NCBI GenBank assembly: GCA_900542905.1 | Contig: UQPF01000004.1 | Coordinates: forward strand, 88,078 to 152,077 | From: an uncultured Collinsella sp. | GTDB lineage: Bacteria > Actinomycetota > Coriobacteriia > Coriobacteriales > Coriobacteriaceae | Length of the DNA: 64,000 bases | Direction: 5' to 3' | Shown here: positions 41,397 through 49,560 of the stretch, one piece after another | Position numbering within the stretch: position 1 is the stretch's first letter | Layout: every line of letters begins with the position of its first letter | The notes under the pieces: model-generated | The model's input: the letters and a program-made list of their open reading frames with translations, nothing else | Told to the model about the DNA's origin: nothing | Database searches by the model: none | Position numbers and translations under genes: made by a program

Positions 41397-41899
41397 TGCT
41401 TGCCCCTAAGCGTATTCTTCACCGCAAGGTGCAGCGTGGCTCCATGAAGGGCCAGGCCAAGGGTAATACCGAGCTGCATTTCGGCGAGTTTGGTATCCAG
41501 GCTCTCGAGGCCCATTGGATCACCAACCGTCAGATCGAGGCCGCTCGTATTGCTATGACCCGCTACATGAAGCGTGGCGGTCGTGTCTACATCACGATCT
41601 TCCCCGATAAGCCCATCACCAAGAAGCCTGCTGAGACTCGCATGGGTTCTGGTAAGGGTAACCCCGAGGAGTGGGTGGCCGTCGTCAAGCCCGGCCGCAT
41701 CATGTTCGAGGTCAAGGGCGTGCCCGAGGAGGTCGCTCGCGAGGCTCTGCGTCTTGCACAGCACAAGCTTCCCATCAAGACCAAGATTGTTGCTGCCAAG
41801 AACGCCGAGCAGCGCATCGAGAAGGAGATGGCTGAGGAGGCCGCTCTCGAGGCCAAGTGGGCTGCTGAGGACGCCGCCGCCGCCAAGGAGGAGAACTAA
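41396..41899 (+). CDS. rplP: 50S ribosomal protein L16 with acidic C-terminal extension
   Basis: 167 residues; standard L16 is about 137-145. The core is normal (MLAPKRILHRKVQRGSMKGQAKGNTELHFGEFGIQALE, GKGNPEEWVAVVKPGRIMFEV, RLAQHKLPIKTKIV). The last 25 or so residues, EKEMAEEAALEAKWAAEDAA and on, form a predicted Ala/Glu-rich helix absent from typical L16. GTG start overlaps the rpsC stop by one base. Confidence 0.95.
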   Translation: MLAPKRILHRKVQRGSMKGQAKGNTELHFGEFGIQALEAHWITNRQIEAARIAMTRYMKRGGRVYITIFPDKPITKKPAETRMGSGKGNPEEWVAVVKPGRIMFEVKGVPEEVAREALRLAQHKLPIKTKIVAAKNAEQRIEKEMAEEAALEAKWAAEDAAAAKEEN

Positions 41900-42114
41900 T
41901 GAAGCCCGCAGAGATTCGTGAGCTCTCGGACGCTCAGCTCGTTGAGAAGCTGAAGGAAATGCGCGCCGAGCTCTTTAACCTTCGTTTCCAGATGGCCACC
42001 AGCCAGCTGGACAACACCGCTCGCGTCAACACCGTGAAGAAGGACATCGCTCGCGTCCTCACGGAGCAGCGCGCCCGCGAGATCGCAGCGGAGAAGTCCG
42101 CTGTCGCCGAGTAG
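41899..42114 (+). CDS. rpmC: 50S ribosomal protein L29
   Basis: 71 residues, two-helix protein: IRELSDAQLVEKLKEMRAELFNLRFQMATSQLDNTARVNTVKKDIARVLTE. The start overlaps the rplP stop (TAATG), so translation is coupled. Confidence 0.96.
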   Translation: MKPAEIRELSDAQLVEKLKEMRAELFNLRFQMATSQLDNTARVNTVKKDIARVLTEQRAREIAAEKSAVAE

Positions 42115-42130
42115 GACCTAAGGAGAGAAC

Positions 42131-42391
42131 ATGACTGATTCGCGTAACTCGCGTAAGGTCCGTACGGGTGTCGTTACCTCCGTCTCCGGTGCCAAGACCA
42201 TTGTTGTCACCATCACCGAGCGCAAGCGTCACCCCAAGTACGGCAAGATGATGACCAGCTCCAAGAAGCTGCACGCTCACGACGAGGAGTGCACGGCTGG
42301 CGTGGGCGATACCGTCCGCGTTATGGAGACCCGTCCTATGTCCAAGATGAAGCGTTGGCGCCTCATCGAGGTCGTCGAGCGCGCTAAATAA
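42131..42391 (+). CDS. rpsQ: 30S ribosomal protein S17
   Basis: 86 residues: KVRTGVVTSVSGAKTIVVTITERKRHPKYGKMMTSSKKLHAHDEE, GDTVRVMETRPMSKMKRWRLIEVVERA. AAGGAG precedes the ATG. Confidence 0.96.
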   Translation: MTDSRNSRKVRTGVVTSVSGAKTIVVTITERKRHPKYGKMMTSSKKLHAHDEECTAGVGDTVRVMETRPMSKMKRWRLIEVVERAK

Positions 42392-42418
42392 GCAGTCGCT
42401 CTTACGACTTGTACGTTT

Positions 42419-42484
42419 CCGAAGATGTGCGTATGCCTGGCTTGCATACCACAGGCTGTATAAAGACTGCGCACCTCTCTTCGG
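42419..42484 (+). other. Structured gap between rpsQ and rplN
   Basis: Outer arms CCGAAGATGTGCG (42419-42431) and CGCACCTCTCTTCGG (42470-42484) pair with a small bulge, around an inner GTATGC/GCATAC hairpin. It sits at the classical boundary of the S10 and spc operons and may be a leader or processing site. No U-run. Confidence 0.5.
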
Positions 42485-42509
42485 TTCTTAGTTCGGAGGA
42501 ACATCTACC

Positions 42510-42878
42510 ATGATTCAGATGCAAACCATGCTGAACGTCGCCGACAACTCCGGCGCTCGCAAGATTCGCTGCATCAAGGTGCTTGGCGGTTCCAAGCGTC
42601 GTTATGCAGGCATCGGCGATGTGTTCATCGGTGCTGTCCAGGAGGCTACTCCTGGCGCCAACGTCAAGAAGAAGGACGTTGTCCGTTGCGTCGTCGTTCG
42701 CACCGTTAAGGAGATCCGCCGCAAGGATGGCTCCTACATTCGCTTTGATGAGAACGCCTGCGTTGTCATCAACAACGATGGTTCGCCCGTCGGCACCCGT
42801 ATCTTCGGGCCTGTCGCTCGCGAGCTTCGTGACAAGAAGTACATGAAGATCGTCTCGCTCGCTCCCGAGACCCTGTAG
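42510..42878 (+). CDS. rplN: 50S ribosomal protein L14
   Basis: 122 residues: MIQMQTMLNVADNSGARKIRCIKVLGGSKRRYAGIGD, VKKKDVVRCVVVRT, and the C-terminal GTRIFGPVARELRDKKYMKIVSLAPE. GGAGGAA upstream of the ATG. Part of intersubunit bridge B8 in the known ribosome. Confidence 0.97.
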   Translation: MIQMQTMLNVADNSGARKIRCIKVLGGSKRRYAGIGDVFIGAVQEATPGANVKKKDVVRCVVVRTVKEIRRKDGSYIRFDENACVVINNDGSPVGTRIFGPVARELRDKKYMKIVSLAPETL

Positions 42879-42891
42879 TTAGGGGAGATAT

Positions 42892-43197
42892 ATGTATATC
42901 AAGAAGGGCGATAAGGTCCAGGTTCTCTCTGGTAAGGATCGCGGCAAGCAGGGCGTTGTCCTGCGTGCTCTCCCCGCCGAGAACAAGGTCGTTGTCGAGG
43001 GCGTTTCGGTCGTCAAGAAGGCCGTCAAGCCCAACGCTGCCAACCAGCAGGGCGGCATCGTTTCGCAGGAGGCTCCCATCGACGCCTCCAACGTCAATCT
43101 CGTTTGCCCCGAGTGCGGTAAGGTTACCCGCGTCGGTCACGAGAAGGACGGCAAGAACAAGCTGCGCGTCTGCAAGAAGTGCGGCCACAAGTTCTAA
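42892..43197 (+). CDS. rplX: 50S ribosomal protein L24
   Basis: 101 residues. The KOW motif is at the start (IKKGDKVQVLSGKDRGKQGVVLRALPAENKVVVEG). The C-terminal NLVCPECGKVTRVGHEKDGKNKLRVCKKCGHKF is a four-cysteine zinc-ribbon type end found in part of the family. It is the last gene of the cluster: a terminator follows and rplE, rpsN, rpsH and the rest of the spc operon are absent. Confidence 0.96.
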   Translation: MYIKKGDKVQVLSGKDRGKQGVVLRALPAENKVVVEGVSVVKKAVKPNAANQQGGIVSQEAPIDASNVNLVCPECGKVTRVGHEKDGKNKLRVCKKCGHKF

Positions 43198-43224
43198 GCT
43201 GCCCGCAACATTAAGTTGCTAGCA

Positions 43225-43258
43225 AAGGTCCGGATGCTACGGCACCCGGGCCTTTTTC
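43225..43258 (+). terminator. Rho-independent terminator after rplX
   Basis: AAAGGTCCGGATGC pairs with GCACCCGGGCCTTT (G-T pairs included) and is followed by T-run. Confidence 0.88.
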
Positions 43259-43267
43259 TATCCCTAC

Positions 43268-43331
43268 TCATTGGGGACAGACTTAAATGAGTGGCCGTTG
43301 ATTGGCAGTCATTGGGAACAGACTTAAATGA
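43268..43331. repeat. Two tandem GGGACAGACTTAAATGA modules
   Basis: TCATTGGGGACAGACTTAAA-TGA at 43268-43290 and a copy with one substitution at 43309-43331, period 41. Each begins TCATT and ends AATGA. A third, degenerate GGGGGACAGTCTCTATG follows at about 43340. Confidence 0.75.
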
Positions 43332-43659
43332 CCAGTCGATGGGGGACAGTCTCTATGTGCCGGCAGTTTGGGACGGTCCTTTGATGTCTGATGCCCCGAG
43401 AGGGGTGGAGTAATACGGCCTACTCTGTCTTTTATGGCTATGGTGTTCCGCCCTTTTATGTTTCATAAGGATCGTCCCGTGCGCATTTACGCGCATAGCC
43501 TTGCGCGATAATGCGTGTAACCGCGCAAGCGTGTGTCAAATATGGCTAAATGATGACTGTAAAACAAATAAACACGCAAATACGAGCAAATACGCGCGTG
43601 ATTGTGCGAATATAGGGCTATTAGGAATGAAGAACTTCCGATGACTTAGGAGGCACATA
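43332..43659. other. Upstream region of the oxidoreductase/regulator pair
   Basis: No supportable gene. It holds the degenerate repeat copy, then an A-rich stretch with two GCAAATACG direct repeats (43576-43584 and 43586-43594) exactly 10 bp apart. These could be a binding site for the adjacent DeoR-family regulator. A clear -35/-10 pair was not found. Confidence 0.4.
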
Positions 43660-44739
43660 ATGGCAGATTCCAAACAGGCTCCGCTCGACGCCGAAGCAGC
43701 CGCTAAGGCGGCGTTCACCTCGGTCCAGGATCAGCCGTTCCCCAACGATATTTTTACGGCCCCCGAGCTCCGCTGGGCTGTAATTGGGTGTGGCGTTATC
43801 GCCAACCAGATGGCTCAGTCTCTCGCCCTTGCCGGCCGAAAGCTCGCGGGCGTTGCCAACCGCACGCTGTCCAAGGCTCAAGCTTTTGCAGAGCAGCATG
43901 GCGTTGAGAAGGTCTATGAAACGGTCGAGGACCTCTATGCCGATCCGAACATTGACGCAGTCTATATCACCACGCCGCACAACACGCATATCACCTACCT
44001 GCGCGCCGCTCTGTCAGCTGGCAAGCACGTGCTCTGCGAAAAGGCCATTACCCTCAATTCCGCCGAGCTTGACGAGGCCCGCGCCATTGCCGACGAGCAC
44101 AACGTGGTCCTTATGGACGCCACCACGGTGCTTCACATGCCCTTGTATCAGGAGCTGCGTCGTCGCATGGATGTCGGCGAGTTCGGCCGCATGAATCTCG
44201 CTCAGCTCAACTTTGGCAGCTATAAGGAGTACGGCGACCTGACCAACCGCTTCTACAACCGTAGCCTTGCCGGTGGCGCCATGCTCGACATTGGCGTGTA
44301 TGCGCTCTCCGTTATGCGCCTCTTTATGGCGAGCCAGCCCGCTGAGGTTGTCTCGCTGGGCAACACCTGTGAGACAGGTGTCGACGTTGCGGGCGGCATT
44401 GTCTGCCGTAACGCCGAGCAGCAGCTGGGTGTTGTGAGCCTTACGCTCCACTCCAAGCAGCCCAAGCGCTCGGTCATCAGCTTCGACAAGTGCTATATCG
44501 AGGTCAACGAGTATCCGCGCGCCGATCACGCGACCATCGTGTGGACTGTGGACGGCCACCGCGAGGAGGTCCACGCCGGCACCGAAGCTTACGCCCTTTG
44601 CTATGAGATGGCCGATCTTGAGAAGGCCGTTGCCGGCGACGACTCCAAGTGCGAGCTGCTGGATTATGCTTCTGATGTAATGGAGCTTATGACCAAGCTC
44701 CGCGCCGATTGGGGAGTCGTGTACCCCGAGGAGGAGTAA
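43660..44739 (+). CDS. Gfo/Idh/MocA family NAD(P)-dependent oxidoreductase
   Basis: 359 residues. The Rossmann domain starts near residue 35 (WAVIGCGVIANQMAQSL), with AVYITTPHNTHITYLRAAL, the conserved lysine in VLCEKAITL, and the catalytic-domain GGAMLDIGVYALSVMRLFM. The substrate is probably a sugar, inositol or trans-dihydrodiol-type compound and cannot be read from sequence. About 30 N-terminal residues precede the fold. AGGAGG precedes the ATG. It is transcribed with the DeoR gene 3 nt downstream, which suggests sugar-responsive control. Confidence 0.88.
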   Translation: MADSKQAPLDAEAAAKAAFTSVQDQPFPNDIFTAPELRWAVIGCGVIANQMAQSLALAGRKLAGVANRTLSKAQAFAEQHGVEKVYETVEDLYADPNIDAVYITTPHNTHITYLRAALSAGKHVLCEKAITLNSAELDEARAIADEHNVVLMDATTVLHMPLYQELRRRMDVGEFGRMNLAQLNFGSYKEYGDLTNRFYNRSLAGGAMLDIGVYALSVMRLFMASQPAEVVSLGNTCETGVDVAGGIVCRNAEQQLGVVSLTLHSKQPKRSVISFDKCYIEVNEYPRADHATIVWTVDGHREEVHAGTEAYALCYEMADLEKAVAGDDSKCELLDYASDVMELMTKLRADWGVVYPEEE

Positions 44740-44742
44740 GCG

Positions 44743-45489
44743 ATGCTTGCGGAAGATAGGCTCAATGCGATCGTGTCGATGGTGCAGCAGGCCGGCTCGG
44801 TTACCGTGCCGGAGCTTGCTGAGGCCCTGGGCGTGACGGCGTCTACCATTCGGCGCGACCTGCAGACGCTCGACCGAGCGCACCGTATCGCCAAGGTCCA
44901 CGGTGGGGCGACGAGTCTTGAGCGCGCGCACGTGACGCGCGACCTAACGCTTAATGAGCGCAGCGACCTCCATAACGACGACAAGGAGCGTATCTGCGCC
45001 CGTGCGGCGGCGCTTGTGGAGCCTGAGAGCTTTGTATACATCGACTCGGGCTCGACGACGCTCAGGCTCATCGAGCATCTTCCACACCTTGAAGATGTCA
45101 CCTATGTGACCGATTCCGTGCTCCATGCTCAGCACCTTGCTTTGCGCGGCATGCGTACCGTGGTGCTGGGCGGCGAGCTCAAACCCGAGACCGAGGCGCT
45201 CGTTGGCCCCGATGCCTTGGCAACCTTAGACCGCTACAACTTCAACTGTGGCTTTTGGGGCTCTAACGGCATTGCCGCCGAGCAGGGCTTCACGGCGCCC
45301 GATATCGAGGAGGCGCAAGTAAAGCGTATCTCGATGCGCCATACCGCCAAACGCTTCGTAATCTCGGACGCCAGTAAATTTGGCATGGTGGCGCCCGTCA
45401 AGTTCGCGGACTTCCACGATGCAACGATTATTACCGCAGGCGAGGTCCCCGCCAAGTACCGGGCAATGGACAACGTCATCACGGTCTAA
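44743..45489 (+). CDS. DeoR/GlpR family transcriptional regulator
   Basis: 248 residues. N-terminal winged helix-turn-helix (RLNAIVSMVQQAGSVTVPELAEALGVTASTIRRDLQTLDRAHRIAKVHGGA), then a DeoR C-terminal sugar-phosphate sensor with FVYIDSGSTTLRLIEHLP, VLGGELKPETEALVGPDALATL and FVISDASKFG. These regulators usually repress until a phosphorylated sugar binds. Its tight linkage to the oxidoreductase gene suggests that gene is its target. Confidence 0.93.
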   Translation: MLAEDRLNAIVSMVQQAGSVTVPELAEALGVTASTIRRDLQTLDRAHRIAKVHGGATSLERAHVTRDLTLNERSDLHNDDKERICARAAALVEPESFVYIDSGSTTLRLIEHLPHLEDVTYVTDSVLHAQHLALRGMRTVVLGGELKPETEALVGPDALATLDRYNFNCGFWGSNGIAAEQGFTAPDIEEAQVKRISMRHTAKRFVISDASKFGMVAPVKFADFHDATIITAGEVPAKYRAMDNVITV

Positions 45490-45513
45490 CAGCAGGGGAC
45501 GGGCTAAGGCCAA

Positions 45514-45601
45514 AACCACCGCGAAGGCGCCTGTGAACTGCCTCCCATTTCCCGATGTCCAAGAAATGGGAGGCAGTTCACTGTCCCCATTATGGTGGTT
45601 T
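45514..45601. terminator. Long bidirectional hairpin between convergent genes
   Basis: A perfect 19-bp stem GTGAACTGCCTCCCATTTC (45533-45551) with its complement (45563-45581), inside an outer AAACCACC/GGTGGTTT pair. It contains GGGGAC and GTCCCC tags at its ends, as in the other repeats. It serves both the DeoR gene and the pseudouridine synthase. Confidence 0.75.
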
Positions 45602-46259
45602 AGGGCTCCCAGGGGCAGGGGGCTTCGATATAGATATGCTCGCCGGTTACGGGATGCGTGAAGGACACGCTGTGGGCATGGAGCATGAGGCCGCAAGGAC
45701 GCGGTGTGCCGTACAGGTCGTCGCCAACCAGGGGATGGCGCTCGCTTGCCAGGTGCACGCGGATTTGATGCTTACGGCCGGTGAGCAGCTCGACATCGAT
45801 ATACGAGCGCGTGGGCAGGCCACGGCGGCTCTTAAGGCGCTTGAGCACCTTCACGCGCGTCTGCGACGGCTTGCCGCTGGCGCCAACGCGCATCTTGCGG
45901 CTATCGTGGCGATCGCGGGCGATCGGCTTGTCGATGAGCTTCTCGTTCCAGTCGATTTTGCCCTCGGCGAGCGCCAGGTAGTGCTTTTCGAAAGCGTGGT
46001 CGATAATCATCTGGTCAAAGGCGGGCTGCGTCTGCTTGTCGAGCGAGAACAGCACAACGCCGGTGGTGTTGCGGTCCAGGCGGTTGAGCGGCTGCATGTC
46101 GGTCGCGGCAAAGCCGTCGCCCATCGCCAGCAGCAGGTCGCTGGCGTAGTCGGTAAGTGTGCGTTCACCGGTGCCGTCGCCGTGGACGATCATGCCGGCG
46201 GGCTTGTCGATGGCCATGAGCCAGGCATCGCAGTAGAGGACTTGAGGTTCTTCGTTCAC
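45600..46259 (-). CDS. RluA-family pseudouridine synthase
   Basis: 219 residues; isomerises uridine in rRNA or tRNA. The catalytic Asp62 lies in QPLNRLDRNTTGVVLFS. AIDKPAGMIVHGDG at the N-terminus and ELLTGRKHQIRVHLASERHPLVGDDLYG are standard. No S4 domain, so it is the short TruC/RluA form. GTG start 7 nt after AAAGG. 15 nt downstream of the U32 gene on the same strand, so probably one transcript. The position modified is unknown. Confidence 0.92.
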   Translation of the reverse strand: MNEEPQVLYCDAWLMAIDKPAGMIVHGDGTGERTLTDYASDLLLAMGDGFAATDMQPLNRLDRNTTGVVLFSLDKQTQPAFDQMIIDHAFEKHYLALAEGKIDWNEKLIDKPIARDRHDSRKMRVGASGKPSQTRVKVLKRLKSRRGLPTRSYIDVELLTGRKHQIRVHLASERHPLVGDDLYGTPRPCGLMLHAHSVSFTHPVTGEHIYIEAPCPWEP

Positions 46260-46274
46260 GTGTAAGCCTTTCGG

Positions 46275-48770
46275 TTAGCTGATTCCCACAAACATGCAGC
46301 CCGAGGTGGCGCCGCGCAGGCGGGCGGCGGGCTTGCGGCTGGCTTGAGCCGCCTCGACGGCGCGACGGACGCGAGCGACGGCACGGGCGATCTCATCGGC
46401 CTCGAGCAGGGTTCCGTCGACCATAAGACGGCGCACGCCGGCATCGAGTAACTGTGGAACCTGAGGCGTGAGGTCGATGGGGTAGGCGTCGTACAAGCGA
46501 GAGCGGCCATGGATGTCGGTGCGTACGGGCATGACCTTGCCGTCGATATTCTTGAGCGAGAGCTTGCGGGCGCGCAGACGGCAGCTGGCACAATCGTGGA
46601 TGCAGCCATTGGCCACCTGCAGGATGCAGTGCTCGCTCGTCATAACGCGCGGGCGGCCAAAGACGGTGATGCCCAGAGCCGCGGGCGCGGCGGCGCCGAG
46701 CGAGACAATCTCGTCGAGCGTGATCTCGGGCGAGAGCCAAAACGCACCGGCTCCGCGCTCGGCAAGCGCCTCCATGCAGGGCGTGTTGTGCACCGGCAGA
46801 CAAGAGCGAATCTCGGCCGTGGCGCCAACCTGGGCGGCCAGGGCAAGCTCAGAGATGTTGCCAATAGCGACCGTGGCGCCGGCAACAACCCACGGGTCGA
46901 CGCGTACGTGGTCAACGGCGCGGCAGACCTCGTCGAGCACGGGTACGATGCCCTGCTCAAATGCATCGGCGGGGGAGAGCTCGGCCGCATCGAGCGTGTC
47001 GGTGGTCATGTAGATGCGCGTTGCACCCTCGGCGCGAGCGGCCTCGGCGGCCTCGAGCGAGGTGACGGTGGCGCAGATCTGCGGCTCATCGCGGTAGTGC
47101 TCGGGCGCGGGGCGGGAATCACTGGTTACAATCGCCGGCAGCTCGAGCGTTTTCGCGCGCTCCTCGTACGGTGCCAGAATGGCCTCTTCCAGCGCCTTAC
47201 AAGCGGCGGCGCGCACCTTGTGTACGGCAGAAAAGCCCATACCGCAGCCGGCGTCGAGCGAAACGTCAAAGCTTGCGGCCTCAAAGGGAGAGGAGCCCAT
47301 GCGCCCGACGTGCTCAACCAGATCGGATGCCTCGACGGCGCGGGTCTTGGCGGCCTCGACGGTGAAGCCCGTGGCGGTGGCGGTGAGCGCGGGGTTGTCA
47401 CAGCAGGTGAGTGTGACAGTAAACGGCTCGCCCAGGCGCGCCACGACGGACACGTCAACAGCTCGGCGGCGCAGCACATCGCGCTTGAGCGCGGCGCCGG
47501 CGGCGTCAATGGCGCTCTGGCTTCGAATCACGCGCACGCGGCAGCCCTCGGGCATGCTACGGGGCACGCGGCACTCAATGATGTCACCGGCGGAGGCATC
47601 ATCGGCGGCAATGGTGGTCAGGAACTGGTCAAACTCGTTATCGTGGCGAAGCTCCAGCAGGTCGCCTTTGCCCACGGGCTCAAACAGCTCAATGCGGGCG
47701 ATGGCGGCGCGGCGACGGCGGTCGTCGGACTTGAGGCCGCGCACATCGCGGTTGGCCGGGCGGCTGCCCAGCACCGTGCCCACGATCTGGCCGCGGTTGT
47801 TGGAACGCTCATAGCTCATCATCTCGTCGCCCGAGGTGCCGTCCTGATAGGCGTGCGTAAAGTCGCGGTTGAAGCAGCGCTTGAGCTGGCGCTGGCGGGC
47901 GGCTTCCTCGTCCTTGGCAACGGCGGCTCCGGATAGCATGTCGTCAATTTCGTGACGATACACATCAACGATGGAGTACACGTAATCGGGTGCCTTCATG
48001 CGGCCCTCGAGCTTGAGCGATGCGGCGCCGGCGTCATACAGACGGCGAACAAGCTGTGAGGTGTTGGTGTCACGCGGGCACAGCGCGCGCTCGCGACCGG
48101 CAGGGGAGAGCGCGCGACCGTTCTCGTCGATCAACTCGTAGGGCAGGCGGCAGGGCTGGGCGCACATGCCGCGGTTGGCCGATCGTCCCGCCATGGCAAA
48201 GCTCGACAGCAGGCACAGGCCCGAGTAGCAAAAGCAGATGGCGCCATGGCTGAAGACCTCAAGGTCCACATCGGGCGCGGCGTCGTGAATGGCGGCGATT
48301 TCGTCGATGGAGAGCTCGCGCGAGAGAGTCACGCGGTCGGCGCCCTGCTCACGGCACCAAAGGGTTCCGCGGTCGTCGTGGATGTTCGCCTGGGTCGAGA
48401 TATGTGTCTCGATGCCGGGCATGGTGCGCTTGGCCTCAAAGAACAGACCCCAGTCCTGGATAATGAAGGCATCGGCGCCCAGCGTGGAGCAGCGATGAAT
48501 GAGCTGCAGTGCATCGCCCATCTCGGACTGCTTGATGACGATGTTGACCGTGACGTAGACGCGCGACCCGGCTAGATGCGCGGCGCGGCAGGCTTGCTCA
48601 AAGGCCTCGTCGGTAAAGTTGGTTGCCTTGCGGCGGGCGTTGAAGCTGCCCATGCCGCAGTAGATGGCGTCTGCCCCGGCGGCGAGCGCGGCGGCAAAGG
48701 GCTCCGGGCCTCCGGCGGGGGCCAAAAGCTCGGGCCTGCGGTTAGTGGTTCGGCTGGCGGTTGCGGTCAT
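46275..48770 (-). CDS. U32 peptidase family protein (RlhA/TrhP-like)
   Basis: 831 residues. The N-terminal U32 domain has ELLAPAGGPEPFAAALAAGADAIYCG, HISTQANIHD and the iron-sulfur cysteine signature HGAICFCYSGLCLLSSFAMAGRSANRGMCAQPCRLPYEL. The C-terminal half includes the DUF3656-like region and a second set of cysteines (CILQVANGCIHDCASCRLR). This architecture matches the RNA C5-hydroxylation enzymes (RlhA for 23S rRNA, TrhP for tRNA) better than a true collagenase. Next to a pseudouridine synthase, an RNA-modification role is plausible. AGGCAGG precedes the ATG. Confidence 0.86.
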   Translation of the reverse strand: MTATASRTTNRRPELLAPAGGPEPFAAALAAGADAIYCGMGSFNARRKATNFTDEAFEQACRAAHLAGSRVYVTVNIVIKQSEMGDALQLIHRCSTLGADAFIIQDWGLFFEAKRTMPGIETHISTQANIHDDRGTLWCREQGADRVTLSRELSIDEIAAIHDAAPDVDLEVFSHGAICFCYSGLCLLSSFAMAGRSANRGMCAQPCRLPYELIDENGRALSPAGRERALCPRDTNTSQLVRRLYDAGAASLKLEGRMKAPDYVYSIVDVYRHEIDDMLSGAAVAKDEEAARQRQLKRCFNRDFTHAYQDGTSGDEMMSYERSNNRGQIVGTVLGSRPANRDVRGLKSDDRRRRAAIARIELFEPVGKGDLLELRHDNEFDQFLTTIAADDASAGDIIECRVPRSMPEGCRVRVIRSQSAIDAAGAALKRDVLRRRAVDVSVVARLGEPFTVTLTCCDNPALTATATGFTVEAAKTRAVEASDLVEHVGRMGSSPFEAASFDVSLDAGCGMGFSAVHKVRAAACKALEEAILAPYEERAKTLELPAIVTSDSRPAPEHYRDEPQICATVTSLEAAEAARAEGATRIYMTTDTLDAAELSPADAFEQGIVPVLDEVCRAVDHVRVDPWVVAGATVAIGNISELALAAQVGATAEIRSCLPVHNTPCMEALAERGAGAFWLSPEITLDEIVSLGAAAPAALGITVFGRPRVMTSEHCILQVANGCIHDCASCRLRARKLSLKNIDGKVMPVRTDIHGRSRLYDAYPIDLTPQVPQLLDAGVRRLMVDGTLLEADEIARAVARVRRAVEAAQASRKPAARLRGATSGCMFVGIS

Positions 48771-48952
48771 ATCCTGCCTTTCAAAATGCTCAGATATTCA
48801 AAAGTATAGTGGCGTCGCTGCGGTGGGCGACGCCCGCAGCCTAAGCAGGACAAAGTCTTCAGCAGCTTGGACTGGCTGCTCCACATGAGAACCGTTCAGC
48901 GGTTCGGGGAAACCGTTGGGCGATAAAATATTCTCGCAAGCTGATAATATTC

Positions 48953-48981
48953 TTGCATCAAACAGAAACCTTGAGTACTAT
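48953..48981 (+). promoter_or_regulatory. ridA promoter with tandem ATATTCTYGCA repeats
   Basis: TTGCAT at 48953-48958, 17-nt spacer, TACTAT at 48976-48981. Just upstream and overlapping the -35 are two copies of AATATTCTYGCA (about 48927-48938 and 48946-48957), a possible operator. Confidence 0.6.
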
Positions 48982-48989
48982 CCCAATCA

Positions 48990-49037
48990 AGCGCGGTGTT
49001 CAGACCGAACTGTGCCTCCCGGTGTGAACACCGCGCT
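48990..49037 (+). other. Leader hairpin of ridA
   Basis: AGCGCGGTGTTCA (48990-49002) pairs perfectly with TGAACACCGCGCT (49025-49037); the loop is 22 nt. No U-run; it lies 33 nt before the start codon. Confidence 0.65.
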
Positions 49038-49070
49038 CACGCTCTCTCAATTGATCGTAAGGAGAAAAAC

Positions 49071-49448
49071 ATGAGCAAGACCGCCGTGTCTTCCGATAAC
49101 GCACCCGCAGCCATCGGCCCGTATTCCCCCGGTATCCAGGCCGGCAACATGGTGTTCCTGTCCGGCCAGCTGGGCATCGATCCCGCGACCGGCAAGATGC
49201 CCGAGGGCGTCGAGGCCCAGGCCAAGCAGTCCCTCGCCAACGTCGAGGCCCTGCTGACCGCTGCCGGCGCTACCTTTGCCGATGTCGTCAAGACCACGGT
49301 CTACCTGGCCGACATCGCCGACTTCGCCGCCGTGAACGAGATCTACGCCTCCAAGTTTGAGGCCCCGTTCCCCGCGCGCAGCGCCTTCCAGGTTGCCGCC
49401 CTTCCGGCTGGCGGTCTGGTCGAGATCGAGGTCGTTGCCGCTCTCTAA
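49071..49448 (+). CDS. ridA: RidA family reactive intermediate/imine deaminase
   Basis: 125 residues. NAPAAIGPYSPGIQAGNMVFLSGQLGIDPATGKMPEGVEAQ, VKTTVYLADIADFAAVNEIYASKF and the conserved arginine in PARSAFQVAALPAGGLVEIEVVA are all present. Hydrolyses enamine/imine intermediates made by PLP enzymes. ATG 49071 follows AAGGAG. Own promoter and terminator; the convergent YheO-type regulator often accompanies amino-acid deaminase genes. Confidence 0.95.
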   Translation: MSKTAVSSDNAPAAIGPYSPGIQAGNMVFLSGQLGIDPATGKMPEGVEAQAKQSLANVEALLTAAGATFADVVKTTVYLADIADFAAVNEIYASKFEAPFPARSAFQVAALPAGGLVEIEVVAAL

Positions 49449-49483
49449 GGCGTTGGCCACAACTAAACATGACATGCAAAAAG

Positions 49484-49517
49484 ACCCTGCAGCGCGTGCG
49501 AGCTGCAGGGCCTTTTA
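49484..49517. terminator. Terminator between ridA and the YheO-type regulator
   Basis: CCCTGCAGC pairs with GCTGCAGGG across an 8-nt loop, followed by CCTTTT; A-rich on the left side, so it may work in both directions. Confidence 0.9.
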
Positions 49518-49560
49518 TCAAGTGACGGATCGCTTGTGGAGCCGCACTCCATTTTGCTCG

